Of a stretch of 64,000 nt of DNA, positions 1 to 8,680 are shown in pieces. A model generated the notes under the pieces. It made no database searches. It was not told the origin of the DNA and was given only the letters and a program-made list of their open reading frames with translations. The DNA is from Rubrobacter_D sp963840835 (GTDB lineage Bacteria > Actinomycetota > Rubrobacteria > Rubrobacterales > Rubrobacteraceae). The stretch spans positions 186,001 to 250,000 of the forward strand of contig CAWJAM010000014.1 in NCBI GenBank assembly GCA_963840835.1. The letters run 5' to 3'. The stretch's first letter is position 1. Each line of letters starts with the position of its first letter. The translations under genes were made by a program, and so were the position numbers.

Positions 1-1
1 T

Positions 2-589
2 GGCTCTAAAGACAGGAATGTAACCATCCAGCAGGTCGCTGGCGCGGCCTACCTGGCTGACGACCTCCCCGAGGGCATGGAGCCGTTGCTCAGCGCTGAC
101 CACGTCTTCGACCCACCCAACTTCACCTGGCCCTACGGGACCCACGTCTGCGCCGTTGAGGTGGATACCGAGACCGGCAAGGTGGAGATATTCAAGTACG
201 TGGCCGTTGACGACTGCGGCCCCGTTGTCAACCCCGCGATCGTGGATGGGCAGTTGCACGGTGGAATCGCCCAGGGCATCGCGCAGGCCCTCTACGAGGA
301 GGCTCTCTACGACGAAGAGGGCAACCCGCTAACGACCACGATGGTGGACTACATGATCCCCGGCGCACCCGAGATACCGAACTTCATTCTCGACAGGACG
401 GAAGTGCCATCCCCGACCAACCCGATGGGTGTAAAGGGCATCGGGGAATCGGGAGCCATAGCCTCCCAGCCGGCGGTCATAAACGCGGTCGTGGACGCAC
501 TCTCACACGAGGGCGTAACCCACATCGATATGCCCGCCTCACCAGCCACGGTGTGGCAAGCTCTGCAGCAAGCCCGCAACCCGGCGTGA
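2..589 (+). CDS. Aerobic-type CO dehydrogenase / xanthine dehydrogenase large subunit, C-terminal fragment
   Basis: The frame is open from base 2 and the 5' part lies outside the window, so about 195 C-terminal residues are visible. The family (CoxL, XdhB and relatives) is the molybdopterin-cytosine-dinucleotide subunit of hydroxylases that oxidise CO, purines or aldehydes. The visible part contains GTHVCAVEVDTETGKVEI, the DDCGPVVNPAIVDGQ stretch and GVKGIGESGAIA. The Glu of GIGESG sits where CoxL and XDH have the catalytic glutamate. An internal ATG at 77 is not the real start. The CO-specific active-site loop is upstream, so the substrate cannot be assigned. Confidence 0.9.
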   Translation, partial: GSKDRNVTIQQVAGAAYLADDLPEGMEPLLSADHVFDPPNFTWPYGTHVCAVEVDTETGKVEIFKYVAVDDCGPVVNPAIVDGQLHGGIAQGIAQALYEEALYDEEGNPLTTTMVDYMIPGAPEIPNFILDRTEVPSPTNPMGVKGIGESGAIASQPAVINAVVDALSHEGVTHIDMPASPATVWQALQQARNPA

Positions 590-695
590 GCTCGAGAAGC
601 CATCCGAAAAATGGTGGGAGAGCGGATGATCGAAGTCGCGATCATGGTCGAGGGGCAGGAGGGTGGCGGGACGACCTTGACGAGTAGATAATGGC

Positions 696-1139
696 GTGAT
701 GGCCGACCGCGCGAAGCTCATCGGGTTCAACCACATCGCCCTCGAGGTCGGGAATATCGAGGAGGCGCTGGAGTTCTACGGACGCCTCTTCGAGATAGAG
801 CTGCGGGGACGCGGACCAAGGATGGCGTTCATCGACGCCGGGGACCAGTTCATCGCGCTCGCCGAAGGCGAGAACCGCCCGCCGGATCATCACAGGCACA
901 TCGGGATGGTGGTAGACGACAGGAAGGTGATCAGGCGCGCCCTGAGGGAGATGGGGGTGGAGATACTGCCAGGCAGGGGCCTGGACTTCCTCGACCCGTG
1001 GGGCAACCACTGGCAGGTCGTCGATTACTCGGAGATTCAGTTCACCAAGGCCCCCGAAGTCCTGAAGGGCATGGGCCTCGAAGGCCTGAAGAAGTCGGAG
1101 AAGGCCCTCCAGGAACTGCGCAAGAAAGGCCTCAGGTAG
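696..1139 (+). CDS. VOC superfamily (glyoxalase/dioxygenase fold) protein
   Basis: This 147-aa protein has one vicinal-oxygen-chelate domain made of two beta-alpha-beta-beta-beta units: FNHIALEVGNIEEALEFYG near residue 10 and HRHIGMVVDD near residue 68, followed by DPWGNHWQVVDY. Family members are metal-dependent lyases, dioxygenases or drug-binding proteins. Candidate metal ligands are the His of NHIALEV, the second-unit His and a Glu late in the domain. The start is GTG 696 or the adjacent ATG 699. The C-terminal 30 residues are Lys/Glu rich and lie outside the fold. The substrate is unknown. Confidence 0.85.
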   Translation: MMADRAKLIGFNHIALEVGNIEEALEFYGRLFEIELRGRGPRMAFIDAGDQFIALAEGENRPPDHHRHIGMVVDDRKVIRRALREMGVEILPGRGLDFLDPWGNHWQVVDYSEIQFTKAPEVLKGMGLEGLKKSEKALQELRKKGLR

Positions 1140-1162
1140 CACGCTGCCGAAGGCAGCGTGCT
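1138..1162. terminator. Perfect hairpin shared by two convergent genes
   Basis: An 11-bp perfect stem (AGCACGCTGCC) closes on a GAA loop. The stop codon of the upstream plus-strand gene (1137-1139) and the stop of the minus-strand gene (1161-1163) both overlap the stem ends. No U-tract follows, so it may act as a bidirectional attenuator or RNA-stabilising hairpin instead of a classical terminator. Confidence 0.7.
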
Positions 1163-1985
1163 AAGACCACTGCGTCTTGGGGCGCTCCTGGGGCTCGTCG
1201 TCGACCTCCAGGTCTACTCTCTCGTTGAAGAAGCTGAGATGGTCTCGGATGTTCGCAACGGCAGCGATGGGCTCGGGGTAGTGCCAGACGAGGTCTTCCA
1301 CGGTCTCGTCGCCGACTTTCACCGAGTGGTAGGAGGCGGTTCCCTTGTACGGACATTGCGTCTCTTTGTCGCTCGGGAGGAGGACGTCGTCGCGCACGTC
1401 CTCGGGCGGGATGTAGTAGCGCGGCGGCAGCCCGGTCTCGAAGAGGACCTTGGTTCGATCCGTCTCCGCGACGACCTCGCCGCCCACGCTGACCCTGACG
1501 TGCCTGGAGCTCTGAAGAGCATCGACCCTGTGATACGGGTCGCGGGGGTGGATGAAGACCTCTTCCTCCTCCTCGAACCACGAATCCATCTTCCGGAAGT
1601 AGAACGCCAGGTAACCTGCGAGGGGCGGCGCTGAGTCTATCGGCTCGGGGTATGACCACACGGCGTTCTCGGCGACGCTCTCGCCGGCCCGCACCGACCA
1701 GTACGAGGCGTCGCCTTTGAAGGGGCAATGCGTCGTGTGGTCCGTGGCCTCGAGAAGGTCCATCCGCACGTCTTCCTCAGGGAAGTAGTAGATGGGCAAA
1801 TAACCCGCCTCGTGCATGAGCTTGGCGCGGCGGCTGTCGACCACGGTCTCACCGGCGAACAAGGCCCTCACCCGGCGCGGGGAGTCCTCGAAGTAGAGTA
1901 CGTGGTCCTCGGGGGCCAGCACCTCGAAGTTGAATACCTTCTCGCCCTGGTCGCCGAACGGCCCTGTCCCGATAGTCAGCGTCAC
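1161..1985 (-). CDS. Tandem DUF427 domain protein
   Basis: This 274-aa protein consists of two copies of the small beta-rich DUF427 domain, roughly residues 20-125 and 140-250. Each copy has the family pattern of a strand pair (VRALFAGETVVDS and VRVSVGGEVVAET), then LPIYYFPEEDV or PPRYYIPPEDV, then a CP(F/Y)KG(D/T)ASY motif and a W.YPEPI motif. The biochemical function of DUF427 is not established. The gene converges on the VOC gene and shares a hairpin with it at the 3' end. A TTGCTCCTCTC-type ribosome site (GAGAGGAGCAA on the coding strand) precedes the ATG. Confidence 0.88.
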   Translation of the reverse strand: MTLTIGTGPFGDQGEKVFNFEVLAPEDHVLYFEDSPRRVRALFAGETVVDSRRAKLMHEAGYLPIYYFPEEDVRMDLLEATDHTTHCPFKGDASYWSVRAGESVAENAVWSYPEPIDSAPPLAGYLAFYFRKMDSWFEEEEEVFIHPRDPYHRVDALQSSRHVRVSVGGEVVAETDRTKVLFETGLPPRYYIPPEDVRDDVLLPSDKETQCPYKGTASYHSVKVGDETVEDLVWHYPEPIAAVANIRDHLSFFNERVDLEVDDEPQERPKTQWS

Positions 1986-2212
1986 ACCTTGCTCCTCTCT
2001 GAGCTTGCCACGCCCATATGGTACACCCGCGGCCTCTGAGAGCCTTCCTGCGGCGCTGGTGCGGGGGGCGTATACTGGCCTTGCCCGACACGGGTGACCG
2101 ATGCGTCTTCAGAGAATATGTCCCGTCGAAAACAGGGTAGAACCCGGGCGCCCGAGTACCACTCCGCGCTCGGGAACAGGGAAGTCGTAAGAGTAGTTGG
2201 GAAAGGAAAGAG

Positions 2213-3025
2213 ATGCTTCGGGAGTCGGGCACGGCGAAGGTCAACGGCGCACACATCTACTACGAAGTCGTAGGAGAAGGCGAGCCGCTTGTCCTCGTGC
2301 ACGCGGGGATCGCGGACAGCAGGATGTGGGAGGGTCAGATCTCCGCCTTCGCCGACCACTACGCGGTGATCCGCTACGATCTGCGCGGCTTCGGAGGGAC
2401 CGAGATGGTGGAGGGACCTTTCTCCCACCACGAAGACCTGCGCGGTCTCCTGAACTTTCTGGGCCTGGACCGGGTGCATCTCGTTGGCTGCTCGATGGGG
2501 GGAGGGGCCGTGCTCGACTTCGCGCTCGAGTACCCGCACAGAGTAGGGAACCTCGTCCTCGTGGGGTCGGCCGTCGGCGGGTTCAGGCCGGACTTCGATC
2601 CCCCGAAGGAGTGGGATGAGCTAGTCGCAGCCGACGAGGCCGGGGATCTGGAGCTCGTCTCCGAGCTCGAGGTCAGGATGTGGGTCGATGGGCCCGAGAG
2701 ATCCCCCGAAGACGTCGAAGCTCCCATCAGGGACCTGGTCCGCGAGATGAACCTGATCGCGCTTCAAAACGAGGCCACCGGACTGGGCGAAGAGTGGGAA
2801 CCGGAGCCGCCAGCGGCGGATCGCCTCCACGACGTCCACGCCCCGACGCTGCTGATAGTCGGCGACGAGGACCAGCCGAGGATCTTCGCCGCGGCCGACC
2901 TTCTGGAGAGAGAACTCCCGAACGTACGCAAAGCACTAATGCACGGCACGGCCCACCTGCCCAACATGGAGCGCCCCGAAGAGTTCAACAGGCTCACGCT
3001 GAATTTCCTGCAAGATCATCAGTAA
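2213..3025 (+). CDS. Alpha/beta hydrolase
   Basis: This 270-aa protein resembles 3-oxoadipate enol-lactonase and haloperoxidase-type hydrolases. The nucleophile elbow is GCSMGG with Ser94. The oxyanion-side HAG lies near residue 30, the acid is in LLIVGDEDQPR, and the catalytic His is in GTAHLPNMERPEEF near the C-terminus. The cap region (about 120-205) is acidic. GGAAAGGAAAG precedes the ATG. There is no signal peptide, so it is probably cytoplasmic. No neighbouring pathway gene indicates the ester or lactone substrate. Confidence 0.88.
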   Translation: MLRESGTAKVNGAHIYYEVVGEGEPLVLVHAGIADSRMWEGQISAFADHYAVIRYDLRGFGGTEMVEGPFSHHEDLRGLLNFLGLDRVHLVGCSMGGGAVLDFALEYPHRVGNLVLVGSAVGGFRPDFDPPKEWDELVAADEAGDLELVSELEVRMWVDGPERSPEDVEAPIRDLVREMNLIALQNEATGLGEEWEPEPPAADRLHDVHAPTLLIVGDEDQPRIFAAADLLERELPNVRKALMHGTAHLPNMERPEEFNRLTLNFLQDHQ

Positions 3026-3127
3026 GGCGACGGTGGGCGGCGCATCTGCGCCTCGACCACCTGCAAAAGGAACTTTCGGGCGGCGGCCGCGTAGTATGTG
3101 GGCGTGTCTGGGAAGAGGAGGTTACGC

Positions 3128-4237
3128 ATGGGCGAGAGAGACGAGCTCTTTCGGATGGAACTCAACCTGCACCCGAACGAGGCGTCGGGGCTGCTGACCA
3201 TAGAGGACGACGCGTTGCTCGGGGGGCACGGTTGGGACACTGGGTTCTGGGCCGTGTTGGACGAGGGGGAGGTCGCGGACTGCGTCGCGGCCATCGGCCA
3301 CCGTCGCGGCTCCCCCGAGGACGAGGGCTGGGAGATAGAGCGTCTGCACGCCGAGGTCGACGGCTACGCCGGCAAGACCGAGGACGCCGAGGCGATCACC
3401 CGCGACGAGAGGACCGGCTTCGTCTACATCCTGGGCTCCCACTTCGGGAGCAAATCCGGGCCCCTCCAGCCCAAACGCGGCTTCGTCGCCCGCTTTCGGG
3501 AGTCCGACGTCGGGCACGTCACGGAAGACCCAGCGATGAAGCTCGAAATTTCGAGACAAAGCTTCGCCCTGCACCGCCTCATCAACGACGCCCTGAGACA
3601 GAGTAACCTCGACCTGATCCCACTCGGAGAGCAGTCCCACAAAGCGCTGATCGAGGCTACTATCGAGCGTGGCGAGAAGCAGGGCAAGAAGTGGTCAGGC
3701 CTCGTGCGCGAGGACGACTATCCGATCAACATAGAGGGCGCGGCCTTCCGCAAAAACGGTAACCTTCTCCTCGGGCTCCGCTTCCCGACCACGGCGGAGG
3801 GGCGCCCGATCTTGATAGAGCTCGAAGGAATCGACCGCCTCTTCGAGGAAGGCGATTCCCTCCCCGAAGTCGGCGGCTTCTGGACAGCCGACGCCGTTGG
3901 CGAGAACGGCGAGATCGCCGGCGTCCGCGACCTCGACCTCGTGGTGACGAAGAGCGGCGAGGAGCTAAACCTCGTGACGGGCAACGTGGACAGCCGCGAC
4001 AAGCAGAGCGTCCTCGTCCAGGACTACCCTGGCGGCAGGGAGACCGTGGCCACCCACTTTCGGTGCATCCTTCCCGAAGATGCCTGCTCGGGACCCCTTG
4101 ACGCCGAGTTTGTCCGCGAGTTTCCCAGCCTCCCGCGCATCGAGGGCATCGCCGTCGCCCCCGATGGCCGCACTTTCTACGTTACGGACGAGGACGAGGG
4201 AGTCCACCTGCGGCTCACGCGACTGATCGCCGGCTGA
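3128..4237 (+). CDS. Hypothetical protein, DUF3616-like, probable beta-propeller
   Basis: The best start is ATG 3128, preceded by AAGAGGAGG; an in-frame start 30 bases upstream has no such site. The 369-aa product has repeated blocks of the type GFVYILGSHFG, IEGAAFRKNGNLLLGLR and IEGIAVAPDGRTFYVTDEDEG, which look like propeller blades and resemble DUF3616 proteins. No catalytic residues are assignable. The protein is acidic, lacks a signal peptide and follows the hydrolase by about 100 bases with its own ribosome site. The family assignment is from memory and tentative. Confidence 0.75.
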   Translation: MGERDELFRMELNLHPNEASGLLTIEDDALLGGHGWDTGFWAVLDEGEVADCVAAIGHRRGSPEDEGWEIERLHAEVDGYAGKTEDAEAITRDERTGFVYILGSHFGSKSGPLQPKRGFVARFRESDVGHVTEDPAMKLEISRQSFALHRLINDALRQSNLDLIPLGEQSHKALIEATIERGEKQGKKWSGLVREDDYPINIEGAAFRKNGNLLLGLRFPTTAEGRPILIELEGIDRLFEEGDSLPEVGGFWTADAVGENGEIAGVRDLDLVVTKSGEELNLVTGNVDSRDKQSVLVQDYPGGRETVATHFRCILPEDACSGPLDAEFVREFPSLPRIEGIAVAPDGRTFYVTDEDEGVHLRLTRLIAG

Positions 4238-4263
4238 GAGCGAAAAAACCCGAATCTCGATCC

Positions 4264-4980
4264 TCATCGGAGGACCAGGAAGCGCCGCTCCACATGCTCG
4301 CCGGAACGGGTCGTCGCCCGCACGGTCGCACGTCCCGCCTCGGCGAGGGCGGGGACACGCAGCCTGGTATCGAAGGTGAGGTTACGGTCGGCGTCGAGGG
4401 TCGCGAGAGGCCAGGTCTCTCCGGCCTGCAGGAAGTAGATCTCGATTCCACGGGCCGGTGAGGTCCCGACCCCGCCGCAGTCTGAGGAGAAGTCGTGGCC
4501 ACTTAGCCGGAACGTCTCCCCGGCGGCGGCCCGCGCCGGATTGGCTCGGACGGATGGGGAAGGGCAACCGAAGGCCCCTTCGTCCTCCATCGCAGCAGAT
4601 GCCCCCGCGGCCTGAGAAGGTGCGCCTTCCTCCTGCGTGGCACGGTCTTGCGAGGCACCGATCTCGGGTCGTGCCGCCGACCCTCCGGCCTCTGAACCGG
4701 TCTGATCGCTGGAGACGAAAAAGTCCGAGAGGGTGGCGCGGACCGTCGGGGAGAGCGCGACGACGGAGATCAAGACGAGCGCGGCCGCGACGGCCGTCAA
4801 CCGCGGGGCGAGGAAGGGCGGCCAGCGCCAGTTTCGTCGAGCCTGTCGGGATTGTTCCTCGTCTAGTCTAAGGCGGACCGATCGTGCCACGTCGGGTGTA
4901 GGAGGGTATTCGACCCTGGCCCCGAGGTCCCTCAAGCCCTGCTCGATCTCCCTTTCGGAGACCCGTCGGTCGTCAGGCAT
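4264..4980 (-). CDS. Probable anti-sigma factor, single-pass membrane protein
   Basis: The 238-aa product has a cytoplasmic N-terminus of about 58 residues, one transmembrane segment (LTAVAAALVLISVVAL, about 60-76), a low-complexity linker rich in Ala, Ser and Gly, and an extracytoplasmic domain from about residue 135 with two Cys (FGCPS and SSDCGG). It starts within the ECF sigma gene (8-base overlap), the usual sigma/anti-sigma arrangement. The N-terminus lacks the HxxxCxxC zinc motif of ZAS-type anti-sigma factors. The extracellular part resembles a small beta-sandwich, possibly a ligand or stress sensor. The role is inferred from context. Confidence 0.72.
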   Translation of the reverse strand: MPDDRRVSEREIEQGLRDLGARVEYPPTPDVARSVRLRLDEEQSRQARRNWRWPPFLAPRLTAVAAALVLISVVALSPTVRATLSDFFVSSDQTGSEAGGSAARPEIGASQDRATQEEGAPSQAAGASAAMEDEGAFGCPSPSVRANPARAAAGETFRLSGHDFSSDCGGVGTSPARGIEIYFLQAGETWPLATLDADRNLTFDTRLRVPALAEAGRATVRATTRSGEHVERRFLVLR

Positions 4981-5521
4981 CTTCCTCCTTCGCCATCGCT
5001 TTGCGCAGCCGGGCTATGGCGCGCGAGAGCCTGGACTTGACCGTGCCCCTGGCGCAGCCCAGGGTGGTGGCCGTCTCCTCCTCGGAGAGTTCGAGGAAGT
5101 AGCGGTAGGAGATCACCAACCGGTCGTCCTCGCTCAGTTCTCCCAGGTTCGCCAGCAGCTCTTCCCTCCGCTCAGCCGCCACCACGGCCGCCTCGGGCGA
5201 GACGGGCGCGGAGATAGCCTGGCTTTCAGCGGCCGCCCGCAGGGTCAGATTTGCCCGGCGCCCCGCTGATCTGCGGCGGTTCCTGGCCTCGTTGGTGACG
5301 ATGGCGAGCAGCCAGGGCCGGAAGGGGACGCCAGGCCTGAAACGATGCATGGCGCGGTACGCTTTGACGAAGGCCTCCTGGGTCGCGTCTTCAGCCTCGG
5401 GGGCGTCGCCCGTCACCAGGTAGGCCGCGCGGAAAGCCACCGCCTGATGCATGCGCACCAGCCGTTCGTAGGCGGCGGTATCTCCCTCACGGGCCCGCTC
5501 GGCGAGCTCTCTCTCCTCCAA
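4973..5521 (-). CDS. ECF-type RNA polymerase sigma factor
   Basis: This 182-aa protein has a sigma2 domain (ERLVRMHQAVAFRAAYLVTG, then DAEDATQEAFVKAYRA-like region 2.2/2.3 and FRPWLLAIVTNEARNRRR region 2.4) and a sigma4 helix-turn-helix (LSEEETATTLGCARGTVKSR, about 145-165). It should direct polymerase to a small regulon in response to an envelope signal. A TTG start is preceded by AGGAGGACC. The overlapping downstream gene encodes its probable membrane-bound inhibitor. The promoter it recognises cannot be deduced here. Confidence 0.92.
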   Translation of the reverse strand: MEERELAERAREGDTAAYERLVRMHQAVAFRAAYLVTGDAPEAEDATQEAFVKAYRAMHRFRPGVPFRPWLLAIVTNEARNRRRSAGRRANLTLRAAAESQAISAPVSPEAAVVAAERREELLANLGELSEDDRLVISYRYFLELSEEETATTLGCARGTVKSRLSRAIARLRKAMAKEEDA

Positions 5522-5590
5522 GGCGGCGGCCGGTCCTCCTCGACGCTGCTTTTTTACACCATTACACCGCCGACTTCGGGAAGGTTCCCG

Positions 5591-6043
5591 CTACAGGGTG
5601 GCCGCGTCTTCGAGGATCTCGTCGGCGTGGGTCTCGGGCGAGACCTCAGGGTAGACTTTTGAGATCCTACCCTCGGGGTCGAGCAGGAAGGTGACGCGGT
5701 TCGCCGATTTCCGGTTCTCGCGTAGCACCCCCAGCACCTCCGAGGTGCGGCCGCCCTCGTCGGTCAGGAGCGGGAAGTTGAGGCCGTACTTCGCGCGGAA
5801 CTCCCGGTGCGATTCTGGGGAATCGAGGGAGACGCCGTAGACCTGTATGCCTGCCTCTGCGTAGTCGTCCATGCGGTCCCGAAAGGCGCAGGCCTCTTTC
5901 GTGCAGCCAGGGGTATCGTCCTTGGGGTAGAAGTAAAGGACGGTCTTCTGGCCGGTAAGGTCCGTAGTGCCGAAATGCTCTCCGTTCTCGGTCGTGAGAT
6001 CGAGGTCAGGCAGTGACTGGCCTTGCTGCGGCAGGTTCGCCAT
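5591..6043 (-). CDS. bcp: Thiol peroxidase, Bcp/PrxQ-type peroxiredoxin
   Basis: This 150-aa protein has the typical length for the family. It reduces hydrogen and organic peroxides with thioredoxin as electron donor. The peroxidatic Cys47 and resolving Cys52 are in DTPGCTKEACAFRD, the intramolecular two-Cys arrangement of PrxQ. The FYPKDDTPGC active-site Pro/Thr and the later Arg (ENRKSANRVTFLLDPEG) are present. It is transcribed away from the sigma pair with its own GGAGGAACCTCG ribosome site. It is cytoplasmic, with no signal peptide. Confidence 0.95.
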   Translation of the reverse strand: MANLPQQGQSLPDLDLTTENGEHFGTTDLTGQKTVLYFYPKDDTPGCTKEACAFRDRMDDYAEAGIQVYGVSLDSPESHREFRAKYGLNFPLLTDEGGRTSEVLGVLRENRKSANRVTFLLDPEGRISKVYPEVSPETHADEILEDAATL

Positions 6044-6209
6044 CGAGGTTCCTCCTTCATAAGTGTGTCCATCCGCAAGTCTACGACGTTACCCCCGCCG
6101 GTGTGGCCGTCCACGATAAGCGACGCGCCGAGGTTTGCCGCGTCGTGGACAGGCTTTGCCCCGCGTTGCATAGTTACGGTGGACGTGGTGGTCTCCGGCA
6201 GGAGAGGCG

Positions 6210-7382
6210 TTGCTGGGTAGGGATGCGGTACAGAAACTCCCTGGGAGGAGGCTCAGGCGCGCCTTCTATCTCGTGTTGCTTGCCGTACTCATTAGTCTGA
6301 CCATCGCGTACTGGTCGTGGGTGGACGCGCAGGCGCGGGCCGTGGTGGTGATCTCCTCCGTCCTGGACGCCCCCGTCCTCTCGCCCACCGTCAGGGTGGT
6401 GAGCGGGGAGCCGCGCCTCTCGGACGTGCGCGTCGCGGGTCATCCCTCGCTCGTCGTGAGGCCCGCGGGGGAGGGACCGTGGCCGGCGGTGTTCGTGGTC
6501 AACGGGACGGTCCCCGAGGGGAGGAAGTTGCCCGGGGTGCGGCATCTGGCCGAGGGTTTCGCGAGGGCCGGGTACCTCGTGGTCGTGCCAGACTTGCCTG
6601 GCCTTACGGAGGATAGGATCACACCACAGAGCGTGGACGCTGCTACGCAGGTCGCGCAGAAAATCTCCAGCATGCCCGACGCCGAAGACGGAGAGGTAGC
6701 CCTCGTCGGGGTCTCGACGGGCGCCACCCTGGCAGTTCTCGCCGCCGGGGACACGAGCCTGAAAGGGAGTGTCTCGCTCGTCGCCGGCGTCGCGCCTTAT
6801 TCGAACATAGAGACCGTCCTGAGCGTCGCGACGACCGGCCACTACCGCCTGTCGGGTGGAGAGCTAATCCGCTACGAGGCCGCCCCCTTCCTCTCCTACG
6901 TCGCCGCCCGCTCGCTGGTCGCGGCCCTGCCACCCGGCGAGGACAGTCGGACGCTCTCGACCGAGATACAGAGCTTGGGCCGCGAGAGCGCGGACCCACT
7001 GCGCGACCTCCGCTCGCGCCAGTTAGACGACCTCGGACCGGATGCGAAGGGCGTCGTGCGGCTGCTCTCGAACCGTGATCCGGAACGTTTCGACGATCTC
7101 TACGCGGATCTCCCGGACGGGGTGAGCGACGACCTCGAAGGTCTCTCGCCGCTCTCCGGCGGAGGAAGGATCCGCGTTCCCGTCGAGCTGGCCACGGGGC
7201 CACACGACAAATATTTCCCACCCTCCGAGTCCTACGCCCTCGAACGCATCGCGCCGCAGCGGACGGTCACGGTCACGACGGCCCTCGACCACGCCGAGCT
7301 CGACGTCTCCCCACGAGACGTCCCGGCCTTCCTGGCCTTCGACGGTTTTGTGGTCCGCTCACTGCGCACCGCATGCGAGTAG
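6210..7382 (+). CDS. Membrane-anchored alpha/beta hydrolase
   Basis: A TTG start is preceded by GGAGAGG. The 390-aa product has an N-terminal transmembrane anchor (AFYLVLLAVLISLTIAYW, about 18-36) followed by an alpha/beta hydrolase domain: the strand WPAVFVVNGTVPEG, the nucleophile elbow VGVSTGATLA (Ser near residue 170), an acid in VELATGPHDKYFP and His in TTALDHAELDVSP. The fold resembles dienelactone hydrolase or peptidase families, facing outward. It diverges from bcp. No substrate can be inferred. Confidence 0.85.
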   Translation: MLGRDAVQKLPGRRLRRAFYLVLLAVLISLTIAYWSWVDAQARAVVVISSVLDAPVLSPTVRVVSGEPRLSDVRVAGHPSLVVRPAGEGPWPAVFVVNGTVPEGRKLPGVRHLAEGFARAGYLVVVPDLPGLTEDRITPQSVDAATQVAQKISSMPDAEDGEVALVGVSTGATLAVLAAGDTSLKGSVSLVAGVAPYSNIETVLSVATTGHYRLSGGELIRYEAAPFLSYVAARSLVAALPPGEDSRTLSTEIQSLGRESADPLRDLRSRQLDDLGPDAKGVVRLLSNRDPERFDDLYADLPDGVSDDLEGLSPLSGGGRIRVPVELATGPHDKYFPPSESYALERIAPQRTVTVTTALDHAELDVSPRDVPAFLAFDGFVVRSLRTACE

Positions 7383-7681
7383 GCGATCATAGAGACCTGG
7401 CATTTGACGAAGAAGCCTCTACTTGTCCTGAGGGTTTGCAGCTAGCACTGTTCGCCTACCAGGAGCACTTGGACCAGTTTTCCGGGTCCGCCGACTTCGC
7501 AAACTTCCTTCTTGCGGCGTTCTGCTAAAGAACGCGAAGAATAGATCAAAATCTAGCTCATTTGCGTGTGCTTCGCACAGTGAGTATGCTGTAGTCGTTG
7601 GCATGGCCAACGGACCGTCGCGTGAAGGCGCAGGGGGTGCCCTGTCTCGGCCGAGACAGAAGGCCGAAAGGGAGGTAGCAG
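7383..7681. other. 300-base intergenic region with a possible promoter element
   Basis: I see no gene here. At 7548-7564 lies AAATCTAGCTCATTTG, followed 20 bases later by TATGCT. Between them TGTGC-TTC-GCACA forms a short hairpin. A closely similar block occurs at 28727. It could be the promoter or operator of the lipoprotein gene that starts at 7682, whose own ribosome site is AGGGAGG just upstream. Confidence 0.4.
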
Positions 7682-8419
7682 ATGGCACGCTACGGTGTTG
7701 TGGTCTTCTCGATCGTGATGATGGCCGCAACAGTGGTCCTCGCTGGAGCTTGCGGGACGCAGGGCGGCGGGACGCAGCAGGTCGGGAAGATGCAGCGCGA
7801 CGCGAAATCGATCGATCCCAAGGACGCCCAGTCCGCCCTCGTTCAGCTCAAGATGGGCGCCGGGGAGTTGACCCTCACCGGCGGCGCAGACCAGCTGATG
7901 GAGGCCGACTTCTCCTATAACGTCTCAGATTGGAAGCCGAAGGTGAGCTACGACGTAAGCGGTGAGAAGGGCGAGCTCGTCGTGAAGCAGGGGGGCACCT
8001 CGGGCGGCGGCCTCGGTGGTGATGCACGCAACGAGTGGGACATCAGCCTGAACGACGAGATGCCCACCGATCTCGCGGTTCGGTTGGGGGCGGGAGAGAG
8101 CGATCTGGATCTGGACAGCCTCACCCTCACGGGAGTCGACTTTCAGATGGGGGCGGGCGCGACCACGGTGGATCTCACGGGTGATTACGCGCGGGACTTC
8201 GACGCCAGCATAGAGGGCGGGGTCGGAGAGGCAACGGTACTGCTGCCCAGCGAGATCGGGGTCAAGGCGAAGGCCGAGGGTGGTATCGGCGCAATCAACG
8301 CCAAGGGCCTGAAGAAGGTGGACGGCTCGTATGTCAACGACGCCTACGGCGAATCGGACACCAACCTGAGCGTAGCGGTGAAGGGCGGTGTAGGCGCTAT
8401 CAACCTGAAGGTCGTCTAG
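7682..8419 (+). CDS. Toast-rack-fold lipoprotein
   Basis: The 245-aa product has a lipoprotein signal peptide ending in LAGACG (lipidated Cys about residue 24). The mature part is Gly/Asp rich with repeated short beta strands (LKMGAGELTLTGG, VRLGAGESDLDLDSL, FQMGAGATTVDL, IEGGVGEATVLLP, VKGGVGAINLKVV). These GAG/GGVG repeats are characteristic of the toast-rack / DUF2154-like adhesin fold seen in LiaF-type cell-wall stress proteins. It is therefore probably a surface protein facing the wall. AAGGGAGG lies upstream. Confidence 0.82.
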   Translation: MARYGVVVFSIVMMAATVVLAGACGTQGGGTQQVGKMQRDAKSIDPKDAQSALVQLKMGAGELTLTGGADQLMEADFSYNVSDWKPKVSYDVSGEKGELVVKQGGTSGGGLGGDARNEWDISLNDEMPTDLAVRLGAGESDLDLDSLTLTGVDFQMGAGATTVDLTGDYARDFDASIEGGVGEATVLLPSEIGVKAKAEGGIGAINAKGLKKVDGSYVNDAYGESDTNLSVAVKGGVGAINLKVV

Positions 8420-8457
8420 GGACCTCTTTAGAACTGTTCATCAAACCGCGAAGAAGG

Positions 8458-8631
8458 TTGATAGGAGGAGAAGATATCCACAACCTGCCGTACGTGTTCG
8501 ACTCGTTCCGCTACCAGGGCTATATCGGCGACGATCTCACCCCGCACCTGTTGAAGAACCACCAGCCCCACGAGGACGAGCTGCCGCTTAACCAATCGCT
8601 CGTCGACTTCGGCGCGTCCCGAGGGCGCTAG
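8458..8631 (+). CDS. Possible small ORF or remnant, 57 aa
   Basis: A TTG-initiated frame with AAGAAGG upstream encodes a 57-residue peptide beginning LIGGEDIHNLPYVFDS and ending in SLVDFGASRGR. It has protein-like composition (YQGYIGDD, HLLKNHQPHEDE) and no low complexity, but I recognise no family. It could be a short gene or the 3' remnant of a larger one, because the peptide begins abruptly. It lies between the lipoprotein and the serine hydrolase genes. Confidence 0.35.
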   Translation: MIGGEDIHNLPYVFDSFRYQGYIGDDLTPHLLKNHQPHEDELPLNQSLVDFGASRGR

Positions 8632-8680
8632 ACTCGGGCAAGCGAGCACGGCCACTGGGCCGAACGACGGGAGGAAAAAG

